Source: Tachypleus tridentatus
Lineage: Eukaryota; Arthropoda; Merostomata; Xiphosura; Limulidae
Direction of reading: 5' to 3'
Assembly (NCBI RefSeq): GCF_004210375.1
Contig: NC_134833.1
Location: 24,990,063-25,054,062, forward strand
DNA: 64,000 nucleotides
Part shown: one piece after another, positions 1-13,583 of the stretch
How the letters are laid out: the number at the start of each line of letters is the position of its first letter
How positions within the stretch are numbered: the first letter of the stretch is position 1
Program-made: the position numbers and the translations under genes
Notes under the pieces: generated by a model
What the model saw: the letters and a program-made list of their open reading frames with translations, nothing else
What the model was told of the DNA's origin: nothing
Database searches by the model: none

Positions 1-527
1 CACGAGCGAGACAATTTTGTGAAATAGGGAAACGTTTTAAATTCCATCTGTATAAGACTGCCTTAGATTGATGTGGGCTGGATCTACTCGTTAACGAAGT
101 TTCTGTTTTGTAGACTTCGCACCCTTTGTGCATTCCGAAGATCGACCCGCGAAGATAGTTTATTTCTTTTCTCTCAATATACGTCTGATTGGAGGAGTTT
201 GGTTTAAAGTGAAATGGAACGCGGCTCACGCCACCTGCTTAGAGAGCTGCTACTTTTCTTGAACGATCGCAGGAAATGAATGTTTGAACTTCGTTTTCGA
301 AGCGTGTTTTATCAACTGACTTGTTGATGGAAAAGTTGATTAGTTCCTATAACAAAATGTTTTCCCAACAGTTTACCATTATAAACACTTAGTATTAAGG
401 CACTTCAATTGAGCCAACCAATTTCTTTCTCTCTTTCGGGAAGGATTTTTTATCTCTTAAATCAGAAATTGTGAAAAAAGTGAGAGGTATCGATCAGCTC
501 TTTGCGAGACCTACAAATTTCAACGTG

Positions 528-547
528 AAAAAAAAAAAAAAAAAAAA
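528..547 (-). terminator. pol III T-run terminator of 5S copy 1
   Basis: Uninterrupted run of 20 A on the plus strand, T on the transcribed strand, directly after the 5S 3' end. RNA polymerase III stops at four or more T, so this is far longer than needed. Run length varies from copy to copy in the window (10 to 21), as expected for a homopolymer and for sequencing noise. Confidence 0.9.
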
Positions 548-665
548 GTCATCATCACCCGGTATTCCCAGGTGGTCACCCTCCCAAGTACTAACCGGGC
601 CCGCCGTTGCTTAGCTTCGGTGATCGGACGAGAACCGGCGCTTTCAACGTGGTATGAACGATGAC
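548..665 (-). rRNA. 5S ribosomal RNA, copy 1
   Basis: 118-bp 5S rRNA gene read on the minus strand. The 5' end GTCATC pairs with the 3' end GATGAC to close helix I. Internal pol III control elements are recognisable: box A around AGCTAAGCAACGG (nt 50-63) and box C around GGTTAGTACTTGGGAGGGTGACC (nt 70-92, split here as GGTTAGTACTT plus GGGAGGGTGACC). The product is the small RNA of the large ribosomal subunit. The gene is followed directly by a 20-T pol III terminator (plus-strand A run 528-547). Upstream (plus side) is an A/T-rich stretch without a clear TATA box. This copy represents the majority sequence of array 1. Confidence 0.97.
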
Positions 666-2377
666 AGTTTAATTTTCTTTCTTATTTGGTGTTTTAAGTG
701 TTACTCTAAAAGAAAATCGTTGTCGCAGCCCAAAATTTCCTAGTTGTGAAATATAAGAGATGCTTTAGGAATTCACTTTTACTGGAGGACGCTGGAAAGT
801 GGAGCCTGATAACTCTGGTTTGCGTTACACATCCCCGGAACTACACGAGTGTCATTTCGGGGGGTATGGAAACTGTCGCTCACAGGCGTGTGTGTCATTC
901 ACATGGAACACTTAAATTGATCAATTTAGCCTCTGAGAACTTTTCTCAAACGTCTTTTAGTCACATGTTGGTGTTTATGTCTTCTTTATATTTCTTTCGG
1001 ACCTACTTTCGGAAAATCTGGTATTTTACTCTCGTTACACAGGCCCACATCCCATCACTTACAGATGTGTGTGCAGAATTTAGATTTTAACACGAGCTTG
1101 CATCGGGATTAGAATTATTTAATATTCACCTTCTTTTATTCGTCATTTGGCTATACACATTAATTTACCTGTGTTTATTAACGTGTATTTTGGTTTCCAT
1201 CGGGAGAAGTCGTGTGTGCTCGCCTCCTTCTCCCCCTACAACAAAATAGTATTAAACGCTGGTTACCGTCTAGTGGGAGTGCCTCAGAAGTCGCTCTTTT
1301 GTCTCTCGCTAAAGAAGTGTATGGATATTAATGAAAGTACGTTGCAAAAAACTGGGAATAATTCTCTGACGTTATAGAAACAGAATGAATAAAGGAACAG
1401 CACCTGTCACACTCGGCTACTACCGTTCGCGAGTCGGAAGCGTGCCACGTACCGAGTTCCTACTTATCTGAAGACGTTTCCTTCGCGTTTTGCTTGCACT
1501 GCTATGTTGACAATTTTGCTTTTACTGTTTTGTAACTCTTTTTTTTTTCTTGTTGTTTCTACTCACCTATTTTGTTTTATACTCCAATAGCAAAGACTCT
1601 TGTCGTTATTGGAAAGTTAATTTTCAAATGTACATACATATAAAATAGATATTTGATTTATAAATAAGGTGTTCAATCGTCGGTGTCTCCGAGTGAAGTC
1701 TCTCTCTGCTGGGTTATATTTCTAGACAAAGTAATTTTACAAAACGTAGCGAACGAACGTTATGTAAGGAAACTCGAAATATTTGTCGCATCGCCTTTTC
1801 TGTGTAGCAGACAGATCCCTCGACAATTGCTTTTCCCAGGCAAAACGTGCACGAGCGAGACAATTTTGTGAAATAGGGAAACGTTTTAAATTCCATCTGT
1901 ATAAGACTGCCTTAGATTGATGTGGGCTGGATCTACTCGTTAACGAAGTTTCTGTTTTGTAGACTTCGCACCCTTTGTGCATTCCGAAGATCGACCCGCG
2001 AAGATAGTTTATTTCTTTTCTCTCAATATACGTCTGATTGGAGGAGTTTGGTTTAAAGTGAAATGGAACGCGGCTCACGCCACCTGCTTAGAGAGCTGCT
2101 ACTTTTCTTGAACGATCGCAGGAAATGAATGTTTGAACTTCGTTTTCGAAGCGTGTTTTATCAACTGACTTGTTGATGGAAAAGTTGATTAGTTCCTATA
2201 ACAAAAATGTTTTCCCAACAGTTTACCATTATAAACACTTAGTATTAAGGCACTTCAATTGAGCCAACCAATTTCTTTCTCTCTTTCGGGAAGGATTTTT
2301 TATCTCTTAAATCAGAAATTGTGAAAAAAGTGAGAGGTATCGATCAGCTCTTTGCGAGACCTACAAATTTCAACGTG
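666..2377. repeat. 5S intergenic spacer (representative unit)
   Basis: About 1.7 kb between two 5S genes, repeated in every unit. I found no snRNA, tRNA, histone or spliced-leader RNA gene linked to the 5S here. Visible structure: a nested stem-loop at 1964-1989 (cttcg and gcac arms), a perfect hairpin with a TTTT loop at 2138-2151, and a 10-bp palindrome tcgttaacga at 1937-1946. Open frames of up to 121 codons occur on both strands but overlap each other, have no family resemblance and are broken in the decayed relic spacer, so I do not call genes. Confidence 0.85.
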
Positions 2378-2398
2378 AAAAAAAAAAAAAAAAAAAAA

Positions 2399-2516
2399 GT
2401 CATCATCACCCGGTATTCCCAGGTGGTCACCCTCCCAAGTACTAACCGGGCCCGCCGTTGCTTAGCTTCGGTGATCGGACGAGAACCGGCGCTTTCAACG
2501 TGGTATGAACGATGAC
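2399..2516 (-). rRNA. 5S ribosomal RNA, copy 2
   Basis: Same 118-bp sequence as copy 1, followed by the longest terminator run in the window (21 T on the transcribed strand). Confidence 0.97.
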
Positions 2517-4240
2517 AGTTTAATTTTCTTTCTTATTTGGTGTTTTAAGTGTTACTCTAAAAGAAAATCGTTGTCGCAGCCCAAAATTTCCTAGTTGTGA
2601 AATATAAGAGATGCTTTAGGAATTCACTTTTACTGGAGGACGCTGGAAAGTGGAGCCTGATAACTCTGGTTTGCGTTACACATCCCCGGAACTACACGAG
2701 TGTCATTTCGGGGGTATGGAAACTGTCGCTCACAGGCGTGTGTGTCATTCACATGGAACACTTAAATTGATCAATTTAGCCTCTGAGAACTTTTCTCAAA
2801 CGTCTTTTAGTCACATGTTGGTGTTTATGTCTTCTTTATATTTCTTTCGGACCTACTTTCGGAAAATCTGGTATTTTACTCTCGTTACACAGGCCCACAT
2901 CCCATCACTTACAGATGTGTGTGCAGAATTTAGATTTTAACACGAGCTTGCATCGGGATTAGAATTATTTAATATTCACCTTCTTTTATTCGTCATTTGG
3001 CTATACACATTAATTTACCTGTGTTTATTAACGTGTATTTTGGTTTCCATCGGGAGAAGTCGTGTGTGCTCGCCTCCTTCTCCCCCTACAACAAAATAGT
3101 ATTAAACGCTGGTTACCGTCTAGTGGGAGTGCCTCAGAAGTCGCTCTTTTGTCTCTCGCTAAAGAAGTGTATGGATATTAATGAAAGTACGTTGCAAAAC
3201 TGGGAATAATTCTCTGACGTTATAGAAACAGAATGAATAAAGGAACAGCACCTGTCACACTCGGCTACTACCGTTCGCGAGTCGGAAGCGTGCCACGTAC
3301 CGAGTTCCTACTTATCTGAAGACGTTTCCTTCGCGTTTTGCTTGCACTGCTATGTTGACAATTTTGCTTTTACTGTTTTGTAACTCTTTTTTTCTTGTTG
3401 TTTCTACTCACCTATTTTGTTTTATACTCCAATAGCAAAGACTCTTGTCGTTATTGGAAAGTTAATTTTCAAATGTACATACATATAAAATAGATATTTG
3501 ATTTATAAATAAGGTGTTCAATCGTCGGTGTCTCCGAGTGAAGTCTCTCTCTGCTGGGTTATATTTCTAGACAAAGTAATTTTACAAAACGTAGCGAACG
3601 AACGTTATGTAAGGAAACTCGAAATATTTGTCGCATCGCCTTTTCTGTGTAGCAGACAGATCCCTCGACAATTGCTTTTCCCAGGCAAAACGTGCACGAG
3701 CGAGACAATTTTGTGAAATAGGGAAACGTTTTAAATTCCATCTGTATAAGACTGCCTTAGATTGATGTGGGCTGGATCTACTCGTTAACGAAGTTTCTGT
3801 TTTGTAGACTTCGCACCCTTTGTGCATTCCGAAGATCGACCCGCGAAGATAGTTTATTTCTTTTCTCTCAATATACGTCTGATTGGAGGAGTTTGGTTTA
3901 AAGTGAAATGGAACGCGGCTCACGCCACCTGCTTAGAGAGCTGCTACTTTTCTTGAACGATCGCAGGAAATGAATGTTTGAACTTCGTTTTCGAAGCGTG
4001 TTTTATCAACTGACTTGTTGATGGAAAAGTTGATTAGTTCCTATAACAAAAATGTTTTCCCAACAGTTTACCATTATAAACACTTAGTATTAAGGCACTT
4101 CAATTGAGCCAACCAATTTCTTTCTCTCTTTCGGGAAGGATTTTTTATCTCTTAAATCAGAAATTGTGAAAAAAGTGAGAGGTATCGATCAGCTCTTTGC
4201 GAGACCTACAAATTTCAACGTGAAAAAAAAAAAAAAAAAA

Positions 4241-4358
4241 GTCATCATCACCCGGTATTCCCAGGTGGTCACCCTCCCAAGTACTAACCGGGCCCGCCGT
4301 TGCTTAGCTTCGGTGATCGGACGAGAACCGGCGCTTTCAACGTGGTATGAACGATGAC
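4241..4358 (-). rRNA. 5S ribosomal RNA, copy 3
   Basis: 118 bp, majority sequence, 18-T terminator. The neighbouring spacer has catcccgg (one C fewer) near 4525, a variant shared with the unit after copy 7. Confidence 0.97.
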
Positions 4359-6083
4359 AGTTTAATTTTCTTTCTTATTTGGTGTTTTAAGTGTTACTCT
4401 AAAAGAAAATCGTTGTCGCAGCCCAAAATTTCCTAGTTGTGAAATATAAGAGATGCTTTAGGAATTCACTTTTACTGGAGGACGCTGGAAAGTGGAGCCT
4501 GATAACTCTGGTTTGCGTTACACATCCCGGAACTACACGAGTGTCATTTCGGGGGTATGGAAACTGTCGCTCACAGGCGTGTGTGTCATTCACATGGAAC
4601 ACTTAAATTGATCAATTTAGCCTCTGAGAACTTTTCTCAAACGTCTTTTAGTCACATGTTGGTGTTTATGTCTTCTTTATATTTCTTTCGGACCTACTTT
4701 CGGAAAATCTGGTATTTTACTCTCGTTACACAGGCCCACATCCCATCACTTACAGATGTGTGTGCAGAATTTAGATTTTAACACGAGCTTGCATCGGGAT
4801 TAGAATTATTTAATATTCACCTTCTTTTATTCGTCATTTGGCTATACACATTAATTTACCTGTGTTTATTAACGTGTATTTTGGTTTCCATCGGGAGAAG
4901 TCGTGTGTGCTCGCCTCCTTCTCCCCCTACAACAAAATAGTATTAAACGCTGGTTACCGTCTAGTGGGAGTGCCTCAGAAGTCGCTCTTTTGTCTCTCGC
5001 TAAAGAAGTGTATGGATATTAATGAAAGTACGTTGCAAAACTGGGAATAATTCTCTGACGTTATAGAAACAGAATGAATAAAGGAACAGCACCTGTCACA
5101 CTCGGCTACTACCGTTCGCGAGTCGGAAGCGTGCCACGTACCGAGTTCCTACTTATCTGAAGACGTTTCCTTCGCGTTTTGCTTGCACTGCTATGTTGAC
5201 AATTTTGCTTTTACTGTTTTGTAACTCTTTTTTTTTCTTGTTGTTTCTACTCACCTATTTTGTTTTATACTCAATAGCAAAGACTCTTGTCGTTATTGGA
5301 AAGTTAATTTTCAAATGTACATACATATAAAATAGATATTTGATTTATAAATAAGGTGTTCAATCGTCGGTGTCTCCGAGTGAAGTCTCTCTCTGCTGGG
5401 TTATATTTCTAGACAAAGTAATTTTACAAAACGTAGCGAACGAACGTTATGTAAGGAAACTCGAAATATTTGTCGCATCGCCTTTTCTGTGTAGCAGACA
5501 GATCCCTCGACAATTGCTTTTCCCAGGCAAAACGTGCACGAGCGAGACAATTTTGTGAAATAGGGAAACGTTTTAAATTCCATCTGTATAAGACTGCCTT
5601 AGATTGATGTGGGCTGGATCTACTCGTTAACGAAGTTTCTGTTTTGTAGACTTCGCACCCTTTGTGCATTCCGAAGATCGACCCGCGAAGATAGTTTATT
5701 TCTTTTCTCTCAATATACGTCTGATTGGAGGAGTTTGGTTTAAAGTGAAATGGAACGCGGCTCACGCCACCTGCTTAGAGAGCTGCTACTTTTCTTGAAC
5801 GATCGCAGGAAATGAATGTTTGAACTTCGTTTTCGAAGCGTGTTTTATCAACTGACTTGTTGATGGAAAAGTTGATTAGTTCCTATAACAAAATGTTTTC
5901 CCAACAGTTTACCATTATAAACACTTAGTATTAAGGCACTTCAATTGAGCCAACCAATTTCTTTCTCTCTTTCGGGAAGGATTTTTTATCTCTTAAATCA
6001 GAAATTGTGAAAAAAGTGAGAGGTATCGATCAGCTCTTTGCGAGACCTACAAATTTCAACGTGAAAAAAAAAAAAAAAAAAAA

Positions 6084-6201
6084 GTCATCATCACCCGGTA
6101 TTCCCAGGTGGTCACCCTCCCAAGTACTAACCGGGCCCGCCGTTGCTTAGCTTCGGTGATCGGACGAGAACCGGCGCTTTCAACGTGGTATGAACGATGA
6201 C
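6084..6201 (-). rRNA. 5S ribosomal RNA, copy 4
   Basis: 118 bp, majority sequence, 20-T terminator. The following spacer carries ctctccaat near 7555 instead of ctctcaat, a variant also seen near 16785 and through most of array 2. Confidence 0.97.
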
Positions 6202-7928
6202 AGTTTAATTTTCTTTCTTATTTGGTGTTTTAAGTGTTACTCTAAAAGAAAATCGTTGTCGCAGCCCAAAATTTCCTAGTTGTGAAATATAAGAGATGCT
6301 TTAGGAATTCACTTTTACTGGAGGACGCTGGAAAGTGGAGCCTGATAACTCTGGTTTGCGTTACACATCCCCGGAACTACACGAGTGTCATTTCGGGGGT
6401 ATGGAAACTGTCGCTCACAGGCGTGTGTGTCATTCACATGGAACACTTAAATTGATCAATTTAGCCTCTGAGAACTTTTCTCAAACGTCTTTTAGTCACA
6501 TGTTGGTGTTTATGTCTTCTTTATATTTCTTTCGGACCTACTTTCGGAAAATCTGGTATTTTACTCTCGTTACACAGGCCCACATCCCATCACTTACAGA
6601 TGTGTGTGCAGAATTTAGATTTTAACACGAGCTTGCATCGGGATTAGAATTATTTAATATTCACCTTCTTTTATTCGTCATTTGGCTATACACATTAATT
6701 TACCTGTGTTTATTAACGTGTATTTTGGTTTCCATCGGGAGAAGTCGTGTGTGCTCGCCTCCTTCTCCCCCTACAACAAAATAGTATTAAACGCTGGTTA
6801 CCGTCTAGTGGGAGTGCCTCAGAAGTCGCTCTTTTGTCTCTCGCTAAAGAAGTGTATGGATATTAATGAAAGTACGTTGCAAAACTGGGAATAATTCTCT
6901 GACGTTATAGAAACAGAATGAATAAAGGAACAGCACCTGTCACACTCGGCTACTACCGTTCGCGAGTCGGAAGCGTGCCACGTACCGAGTTCCTACTTAT
7001 CTGAAGACGTTTCCTTCGCGTTTTGCTTGCACTGCTATGTTGACAATTTTGCTTTTACTGTTTTGTAACTCTTTTTTTTTCTTGTTGTTTCTACTCACCT
7101 ATTTTGTTTTATACTCCAATAGCAAAGACTCTTGTCGTTATTGGAAAGTTAATTTTCAAATGTACATACATATAAAATAGATATTTGATTTATAAATAAG
7201 GTGTTCAATCGTCGGTGTCTCCGAGTGAAGTCTCTCTCTGCTGGGTTATATTTCTAGACAAAGTAATTTTACAAAACGTAGCGAACGAACGTTATGTAAG
7301 GAAACTCGAAATATTTGTCGCATCGCCTTTTCTGTGTAGCAGACAGATCCCTCGACAATTGCTTTTCCCAGGCAAAACGTGCACGAGCGAGACAATTTTG
7401 TGAAATAGGGAAACGTTTTAAATTCCATCTGTATAAGACTGCCTTAGATTGATGTGGGCTGGATCTACTCGTTAACGAAGTTTCTGTTTTGTAGACTTCG
7501 CACCCTTTGTGCATTCCGAAGATCGACCCGCGAAGATAGTTTATTTCTTTTCTCTCCAATATACGTCTGATTGGAGGAGTTTGGTTTAAAGTGAAATGGA
7601 ACGCGGCTCACGCCACCTGCTTAGAGAGCTGCTACTTTTCTTGAACGATCGCAGGAAATGAATGTTTGAACTTCGTTTTCGAAGCGTGTTTTATCAACTG
7701 ACTTGTTGATGGAAAAGTTGATTAGTTCCTATAACAAAATGTTTTCCCAACAGTTTACCATTATAAACACTTAGTATTAAGGCACTTCAATTGAGCCAAC
7801 CAATTTCTTTCTCTCTTTCGGGAAGGATTTTTTATCTCTTAAATCAGAAATTGTGAAAAAAAGTGAGAGGTATCGATCAGCTCTTTGCGAGACCTACAAA
7901 TTTCAACGTGAAAAAAAAAAAAAAAAAA

Positions 7929-8046
7929 GTCATCATCACCCGGTATTCCCAGGTGGTCACCCTCCCAAGTACTAACCGGGCCCGCCGTTGCTTAGCTTCG
8001 GTGATCGGACGAGAACCGGCGCTTTCAACGTGGTATGAACGATGAC
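7929..8046 (-). rRNA. 5S ribosomal RNA, copy 5
   Basis: 118 bp, majority sequence, 18-T terminator. Its upstream spacer has a private rearranged stretch near 8268-8280 (cgtgtgtcatttcac in place of the usual cgtgtgtgtcattcac). Confidence 0.97.
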
Positions 8047-9772
8047 AGTTTAATTTTCTTTCTTATTTGGTGTTTTAAGTGTTACTCTAAAAGAAAATCG
8101 TTGTCGCAGCCCAAAATTTCCTAGTTGTGAAATATAAGAGATGCTTTAGGAATTCACTTTTACTGGAGGACGCTGGAAAGTGGAGCCTGATAACTCTGGT
8201 TTGCGTTACACATCCCCGGAACTACACGAGTGTCATTTCGGGGGTATGGAAACTGTCGCTCACAGGCGTGTGTCATTTCACATGGAACACTTAAATTGAT
8301 CAATTTAGCCTCTGAGAACTTTTCTCAAACGTCTTTTAGTCACATGTTGGTGTTTATGTCTTCTTTATATTTCTTTCGGACCTACTTTCGGAAAATCTGG
8401 TATTTTACTCTCGTTACACAGGCCCACATCCCATCACTTACAGATGTGTGTGCAGAATTTAGATTTTAACACGAGCTTGCATCGGGATTAGAATTATTTA
8501 ATATTCACCTTCTTTTATTCGTCATTTGGCTATACACATTAATTTACCTGTGTTTATTAACGTGTATTTTGGTTTCCATCGGGAGAAGTCGTGTGTGCTC
8601 GCCTCCTTCTCCCCCTACAACAAAATAGTATTAAACGCTGGTTACCGTCTAGTGGGAGTGCCTCAGAAGTCGCTCTTTTGTCTCTCGCTAAAGAAGTGTA
8701 TGGATATTAATGAAAGTACGTTGCAAAAACTGGGAATAATTCTCTGACGTTATAGAAACAGAATGAATAAAGGAACAGCACCTGTCACACTCGGCTACTA
8801 CCGTTCGCGAGTCGGAAGCGTGCCACGTACCGAGTTCCTACTTATCTGAAGACGTTTCCTTCGCGTTTTGCTTGCACTGCTATGTTGACAATTTTGCTTT
8901 TACTGTTTTGTAACTCTTTTTTTTTTCTTGTTGTTTCTACTCACCTATTTTGTTTTATACTCCAATAGCAAAGACTCTTGTCGTTATTGGAAAGTTAATT
9001 TTCAAATGTACATACATATAAAATAGATATTTGATTTATAAATAAGGTGTTCAATCGTCGGTGTCTCCGAGTGAAGTCTCTCTCTGCTGGGTTATATTTC
9101 TAGACAAAGTAATTTTACAAAACGTAGCGAACGAACGTTATGTAAGGAAACTCGAAATATTTGTCGCATCGCCTTTTCTGTGTAGCAGACAGATCCCTCG
9201 ACAATTGCTTTTCCCAGGCAAAACGTGCACGAGCGAGACAATTTTGTGAAATAGGGAAACGTTTTAAATTCCATCTGTATAAGACTGCCTTAGATTGATG
9301 TGGGCTGGATCTACTCGTTAACGAAGTTTCTGTTTTGTAGACTTCGCACCCTTTGTGCATTCCGAAGATCGACCCGCGAAGATAGTTTATTTCTTTTCTC
9401 TCAATATACGTCTGATTGGAGGAGTTTGGTTTAAAGTGAAATGGAACGCGGCTCACGCCACCTGCTTAGAGAGCTGCTACTTTTCTTGAACGATCGCAGG
9501 AAATGAATGTTTGAACTTCGTTTTCGAAGCGTGTTTTATCAACTGACTTGTTGATGGAAAAGTTGATTAGTTCCTATAACAAAATGTTTTCCCAACAGTT
9601 TACCATTATAAACACTTAGTATTAAGGCACTTCAATTGAGCCAACCAATTTCTTTCTCTCTTTCGGGAAGGATTTTTTATCTCTTAAATCAGAAATTGTG
9701 AAAAAAGTGAGAGGTATCGATCAGCTCTTTGCGAGACCTACAAATTTCAACGTGAAAAAAAAAAAAAAAAAA

Positions 9773-9890
9773 GTCATCATCACCCGGTATTCCCAGGTGG
9801 TCACCCTCCCAAGTACTAACCGGGCCCGCCGTTGCTTAGCTTCGGTGATCGGACGAGAACCGGCGCTTTCAACGTGGTATGAACGATGAC
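9773..9890 (-). rRNA. 5S ribosomal RNA, copy 6
   Basis: 118 bp, majority sequence, 18-T terminator. Its spacer shares a six-G run near 10085, a six-A run near 10573 and a ten-T run near 10765 with the unit of copy 1, five units away. Confidence 0.97.
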
Positions 9891-11618
9891 AGTTTAATTT
9901 TCTTTCTTATTTGGTGTTTTAAGTGTTACTCTAAAAGAAAATCGTTGTCGCAGCCCAAAATTTCCTAGTTGTGAAATATAAGAGATGCTTTAGGAATTCA
10001 CTTTTACTGGAGGACGCTGGAAAGTGGAGCCTGATAACTCTGGTTTGCGTTACACATCCCCGGAACTACACGAGTGTCATTTCGGGGGGTATGGAAACTG
10101 TCGCTCACAGGCGTGTGTGTCATTCACATGGAACACTTAAATTGATCAATTTAGCCTCTGAGAACTTTTCTCAAACGTCTTTTAGTCACATGTTGGTGTT
10201 TATGTCTTCTTTATATTTCTTTCGGACCTACTTTCGGAAAATCTGGTATTTTACTCTCGTTACACAGGCCCACATCCCATCACTTACAGATGTGTGTGCA
10301 GAATTTAGATTTTAACACGAGCTTGCATCGGGATTAGAATTATTTAATATTCACCTTCTTTTATTCGTCATTTGGCTATACACATTAATTTACCTGTGTT
10401 TATTAACGTGTATTTTGGTTTCCATCGGGAGAAGTCGTGTGTGCTCGCCTCCTTCTCCCCCTACAACAAAATAGTATTAAACGCTGGTTACCGTCTAGTG
10501 GGAGTGCCTCAGAAGTCGCTCTTTTGTCTCTCGCTAAAGAAGTGTATGGATATTAATGAAAGTACGTTGCAAAAAACTGGGAATAATTCTCTGACGTTAT
10601 AGAAACAGAATGAATAAAGGAACAGCACCTGTCACACTCGGCTACTACCGTTCGCGAGTCGGAAGCGTGCCACGTACCGAGTTCCTACTTATCTGAAGAC
10701 GTTTCCTTCGCGTTTTGCTTGCACTGCTATGTTGACAATTTTGCTTTTACTGTTTTGTAACTCTTTTTTTTTTCTTGTTGTTTCTACTCACCTATTTTGT
10801 TTTATACTCCAATAGCAAAGACTCTTGTCGTTATTGGAAAGTTAATTTTCAAATGTACATACATATAAAATAGATATTTGATTTATAAATAAGGTGTTCA
10901 ATCGTCGGTGTCTCCGAGTGAAGTCTCTCTCTGCTGGGTTATATTTCTAGACAAAGTAATTTTACAAAACGTAGCGAACGAACGTTATGTAAGGAAACTC
11001 GAAATATTTGTCGCATCGCCTTTTCTGTGTAGCAGACAGATCCCTCGACAATTGCTTTTCCCAGGCAAAACGTGCACGAGCGAGACAATTTTGTGAAATA
11101 GGGAAACGTTTTAAATTCCATCTGTATAAGACTGCCTTAGATTGATGTGGGCTGGATCTACTCGTTAACGAAGTTTCTGTTTTGTAGACTTCGCACCCTT
11201 TGTGCATTCCGAAGATCGACCCGCGAAGATAGTTTATTTCTTTTCTCTCAATATACGTCTGATTGGAGGAGTTTGGTTTAAAGTGAAATGGAACGCGGCT
11301 CACGCCACCTGCTTAGAGAGCTGCTACTTTTCTTGAACGATCGCAGGAAATGAATGTTTGAACTTCGTTTTCGAAGCGTGTTTTATCAACTGACTTGTTG
11401 ATGGAAAAGTTGATTAGTTCCTATAACAAAATGTTTTCCCAACAGTTTACCATTATAAACACTTAGTATTAAGGCACTTCAATTGAGCCAACCAATTTCT
11501 TTCTCTCTTTCGGGAAGGATTTTTTATCTCTTAAATCAGAAATTGTGAAAAAAGTGAGAGGTATCGATCAGCTCTTTGCGAGACCTACAAATTTCAACGT
11601 GAAAAAAAAAAAAAAAAA

Positions 11619-11736
11619 GTCATCATCACCCGGTATTCCCAGGTGGTCACCCTCCCAAGTACTAACCGGGCCCGCCGTTGCTTAGCTTCGGTGATCGGAC
11701 GAGAACCGGCGCTTTCAACGTGGTATGAACGATGAC
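11619..11736 (-). rRNA. 5S ribosomal RNA, copy 7
   Basis: 118 bp, majority sequence, 17-T terminator. Confidence 0.97.
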
Positions 11737-13465
11737 AGTTTAATTTTCTTTCTTATTTGGTGTTTTAAGTGTTACTCTAAAAGAAAATCGTTGTCGCAGC
11801 CCAAAATTTCCTAGTTGTGAAATATAAGAGATGCTTTAGGAATTCACTTTTACTGGAGGACGCTGGAAAGTGGAGCCTGATAACTCTGGTTTGCGTTACA
11901 CATCCCGGAACTACACGAGTGTCATTTCGGGGGTATGGAAACTGTCGCTCACAGGCGTGTGTGTCATTCACATGGAACACTTAAATTGATCAATTTAGCC
12001 TCTGAGAACTTTTCTCAAACGTCTTTTAGTCACATGTTGGTGTTTATGTCTTCTTTATATTTCTTTCGGACCTACTTTCGGAAAATCTGGTATTTTACTC
12101 TCGTTACACAGGCCCACATCCCATCACTTACAGATGTGTGTGCAGAATTTAGATTTTAACACGAGCTTGCATCGGGATTAGAATTATTTAATATTCACCT
12201 TCTTTTATTCGTCATTTGGCTATACACATTAATTTACCTGTGTTTATTAACGTGTATTTTGGTTTCCATCGGGAGAAGTCGTGTGTGCTCGCCTCCTTCT
12301 CCCCCTACAACAAAATAGTATTAAACGCTGGTTACCGTCTAGTGGGAGTGCCTCAGAAGTCGCTCTTTTGTCTCTCGCTAAAGAAGTGTATGGATATTAA
12401 TGAAAGTACGTTGCAAAAACTGGGAATAATTCTCTGACGTTATAGAAACAGAATGAATAAAGGAACAGCACCTGTCACACTCGGCTACTACCGTTCGCGA
12501 GTCGGAAGCGTGCCACGTACCGAGTTCCTACTTATCTGAAGACGTTTCCTTCGCGTTTTGCTTGCACTGCTATGTTGACAATTTTGCTTTTACTGTTTTG
12601 TAACTCTTTTTTTTTTCTTGTTGTTTCTACTCACCTATTTTGTTTTATACTCCAATAGCAAAGACTCTTGTCGTTATTGGAAAGTTAATTTTCAAATGTA
12701 CATACATATAAAATAGATATTTGATTTATAAATAAGGTGTTCAATCGTCGGTGTCTCCGAGTGAAGTCTCTCTCTGCTGGGTTATATTTCTAGACAAAGT
12801 AATTTTACAAAACGTAGCGAACGAACGTTATGTAAGGAAACTCGAAATATTTGTCGCATCGCCTTTTCTGTGTAGCAGACAGATCCCTCGACAATTGCTT
12901 TTCCCAGGCAAAACGTGCACGAGCGAGACAATTTTGTGAAATAGGGAAACGTTTTAAATTCCATCTGTATAAGACTGCCTTAGATTGATGTGGGCTGGAT
13001 CTACTCGTTAACGAAGTTTCTGTTTTGTAGACTTCGCACCCTTTGTGCATTCCGAAGATCGACCCGCGAAGATAGTTTATTTCTTTTCTCTCAATATACG
13101 TCTGATTGGAGGAGTTTGGTTTAAAGTGAAATGGAACGCGGCTCACGCCACCTGCTTAGAGAGCTGCTACTTTTCTTGAACGATCGCAGGAAATGAATGT
13201 TTGAACTTCGTTTTCGAAGCGTGTTTTATCAACTGACTTGTTGATGGAAAAGTTGATTAGTTCCTATAACAAAAATGTTTTCCCAACAGTTTACCATTAT
13301 AAACACTTAGTATTAAGGCACTTCAATTGAGCCAACCAATTTCTTTCTCTCTTTCGGGAAGGATTTTTTATCTCTTAAATCAGAAATTGTGAAAAAAAGT
13401 GAGAGGTATCGATCAGCTCTTTGCGAGACCTACAAATTTCAACGTGAAAAAAAAAGAAAAAAAAA

Positions 13466-13583
13466 GTCATCATCACCCGGTATTCCCAGGTGGTCACCCT
13501 CCCAAGTACTAACCGGGCCCGCCGTTGCTTAGCTTCGGTGATCGGACGAGAACCGGCGCTTTCAACGTGGTATGAACGATGAC
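13466..13583 (-). rRNA. 5S ribosomal RNA, copy 8
   Basis: 118 bp, majority sequence. The only terminator in the window interrupted by another base: T9-C-T9 on the transcribed strand. Nine T before the interruption should still stop pol III. Confidence 0.97.

Noticed and set aside
1683-2078. Recurring open frames of 60-121 codons in each 5S spacer, on both strands
   Set aside because: They overlap in several frames, resemble no known family, are conserved only because whole units are identical, and are disrupted by indels in array 2 and in the relic spacer.
8230-8469. Possible linked snRNA (U5-like actctggttt) in the spacer
   Set aside because: Only about ten bases match; no Sm site or U5 loop follows.
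746-10602. A five-unit higher-order repeat in array 1 (units 1 and 6 share three run-length variants; units 4 and 9 share ctctccaat)
   Set aside because: Other variants recur at spacings of three or four units, and most are homopolymer lengths, so there is no consistent higher-order period.
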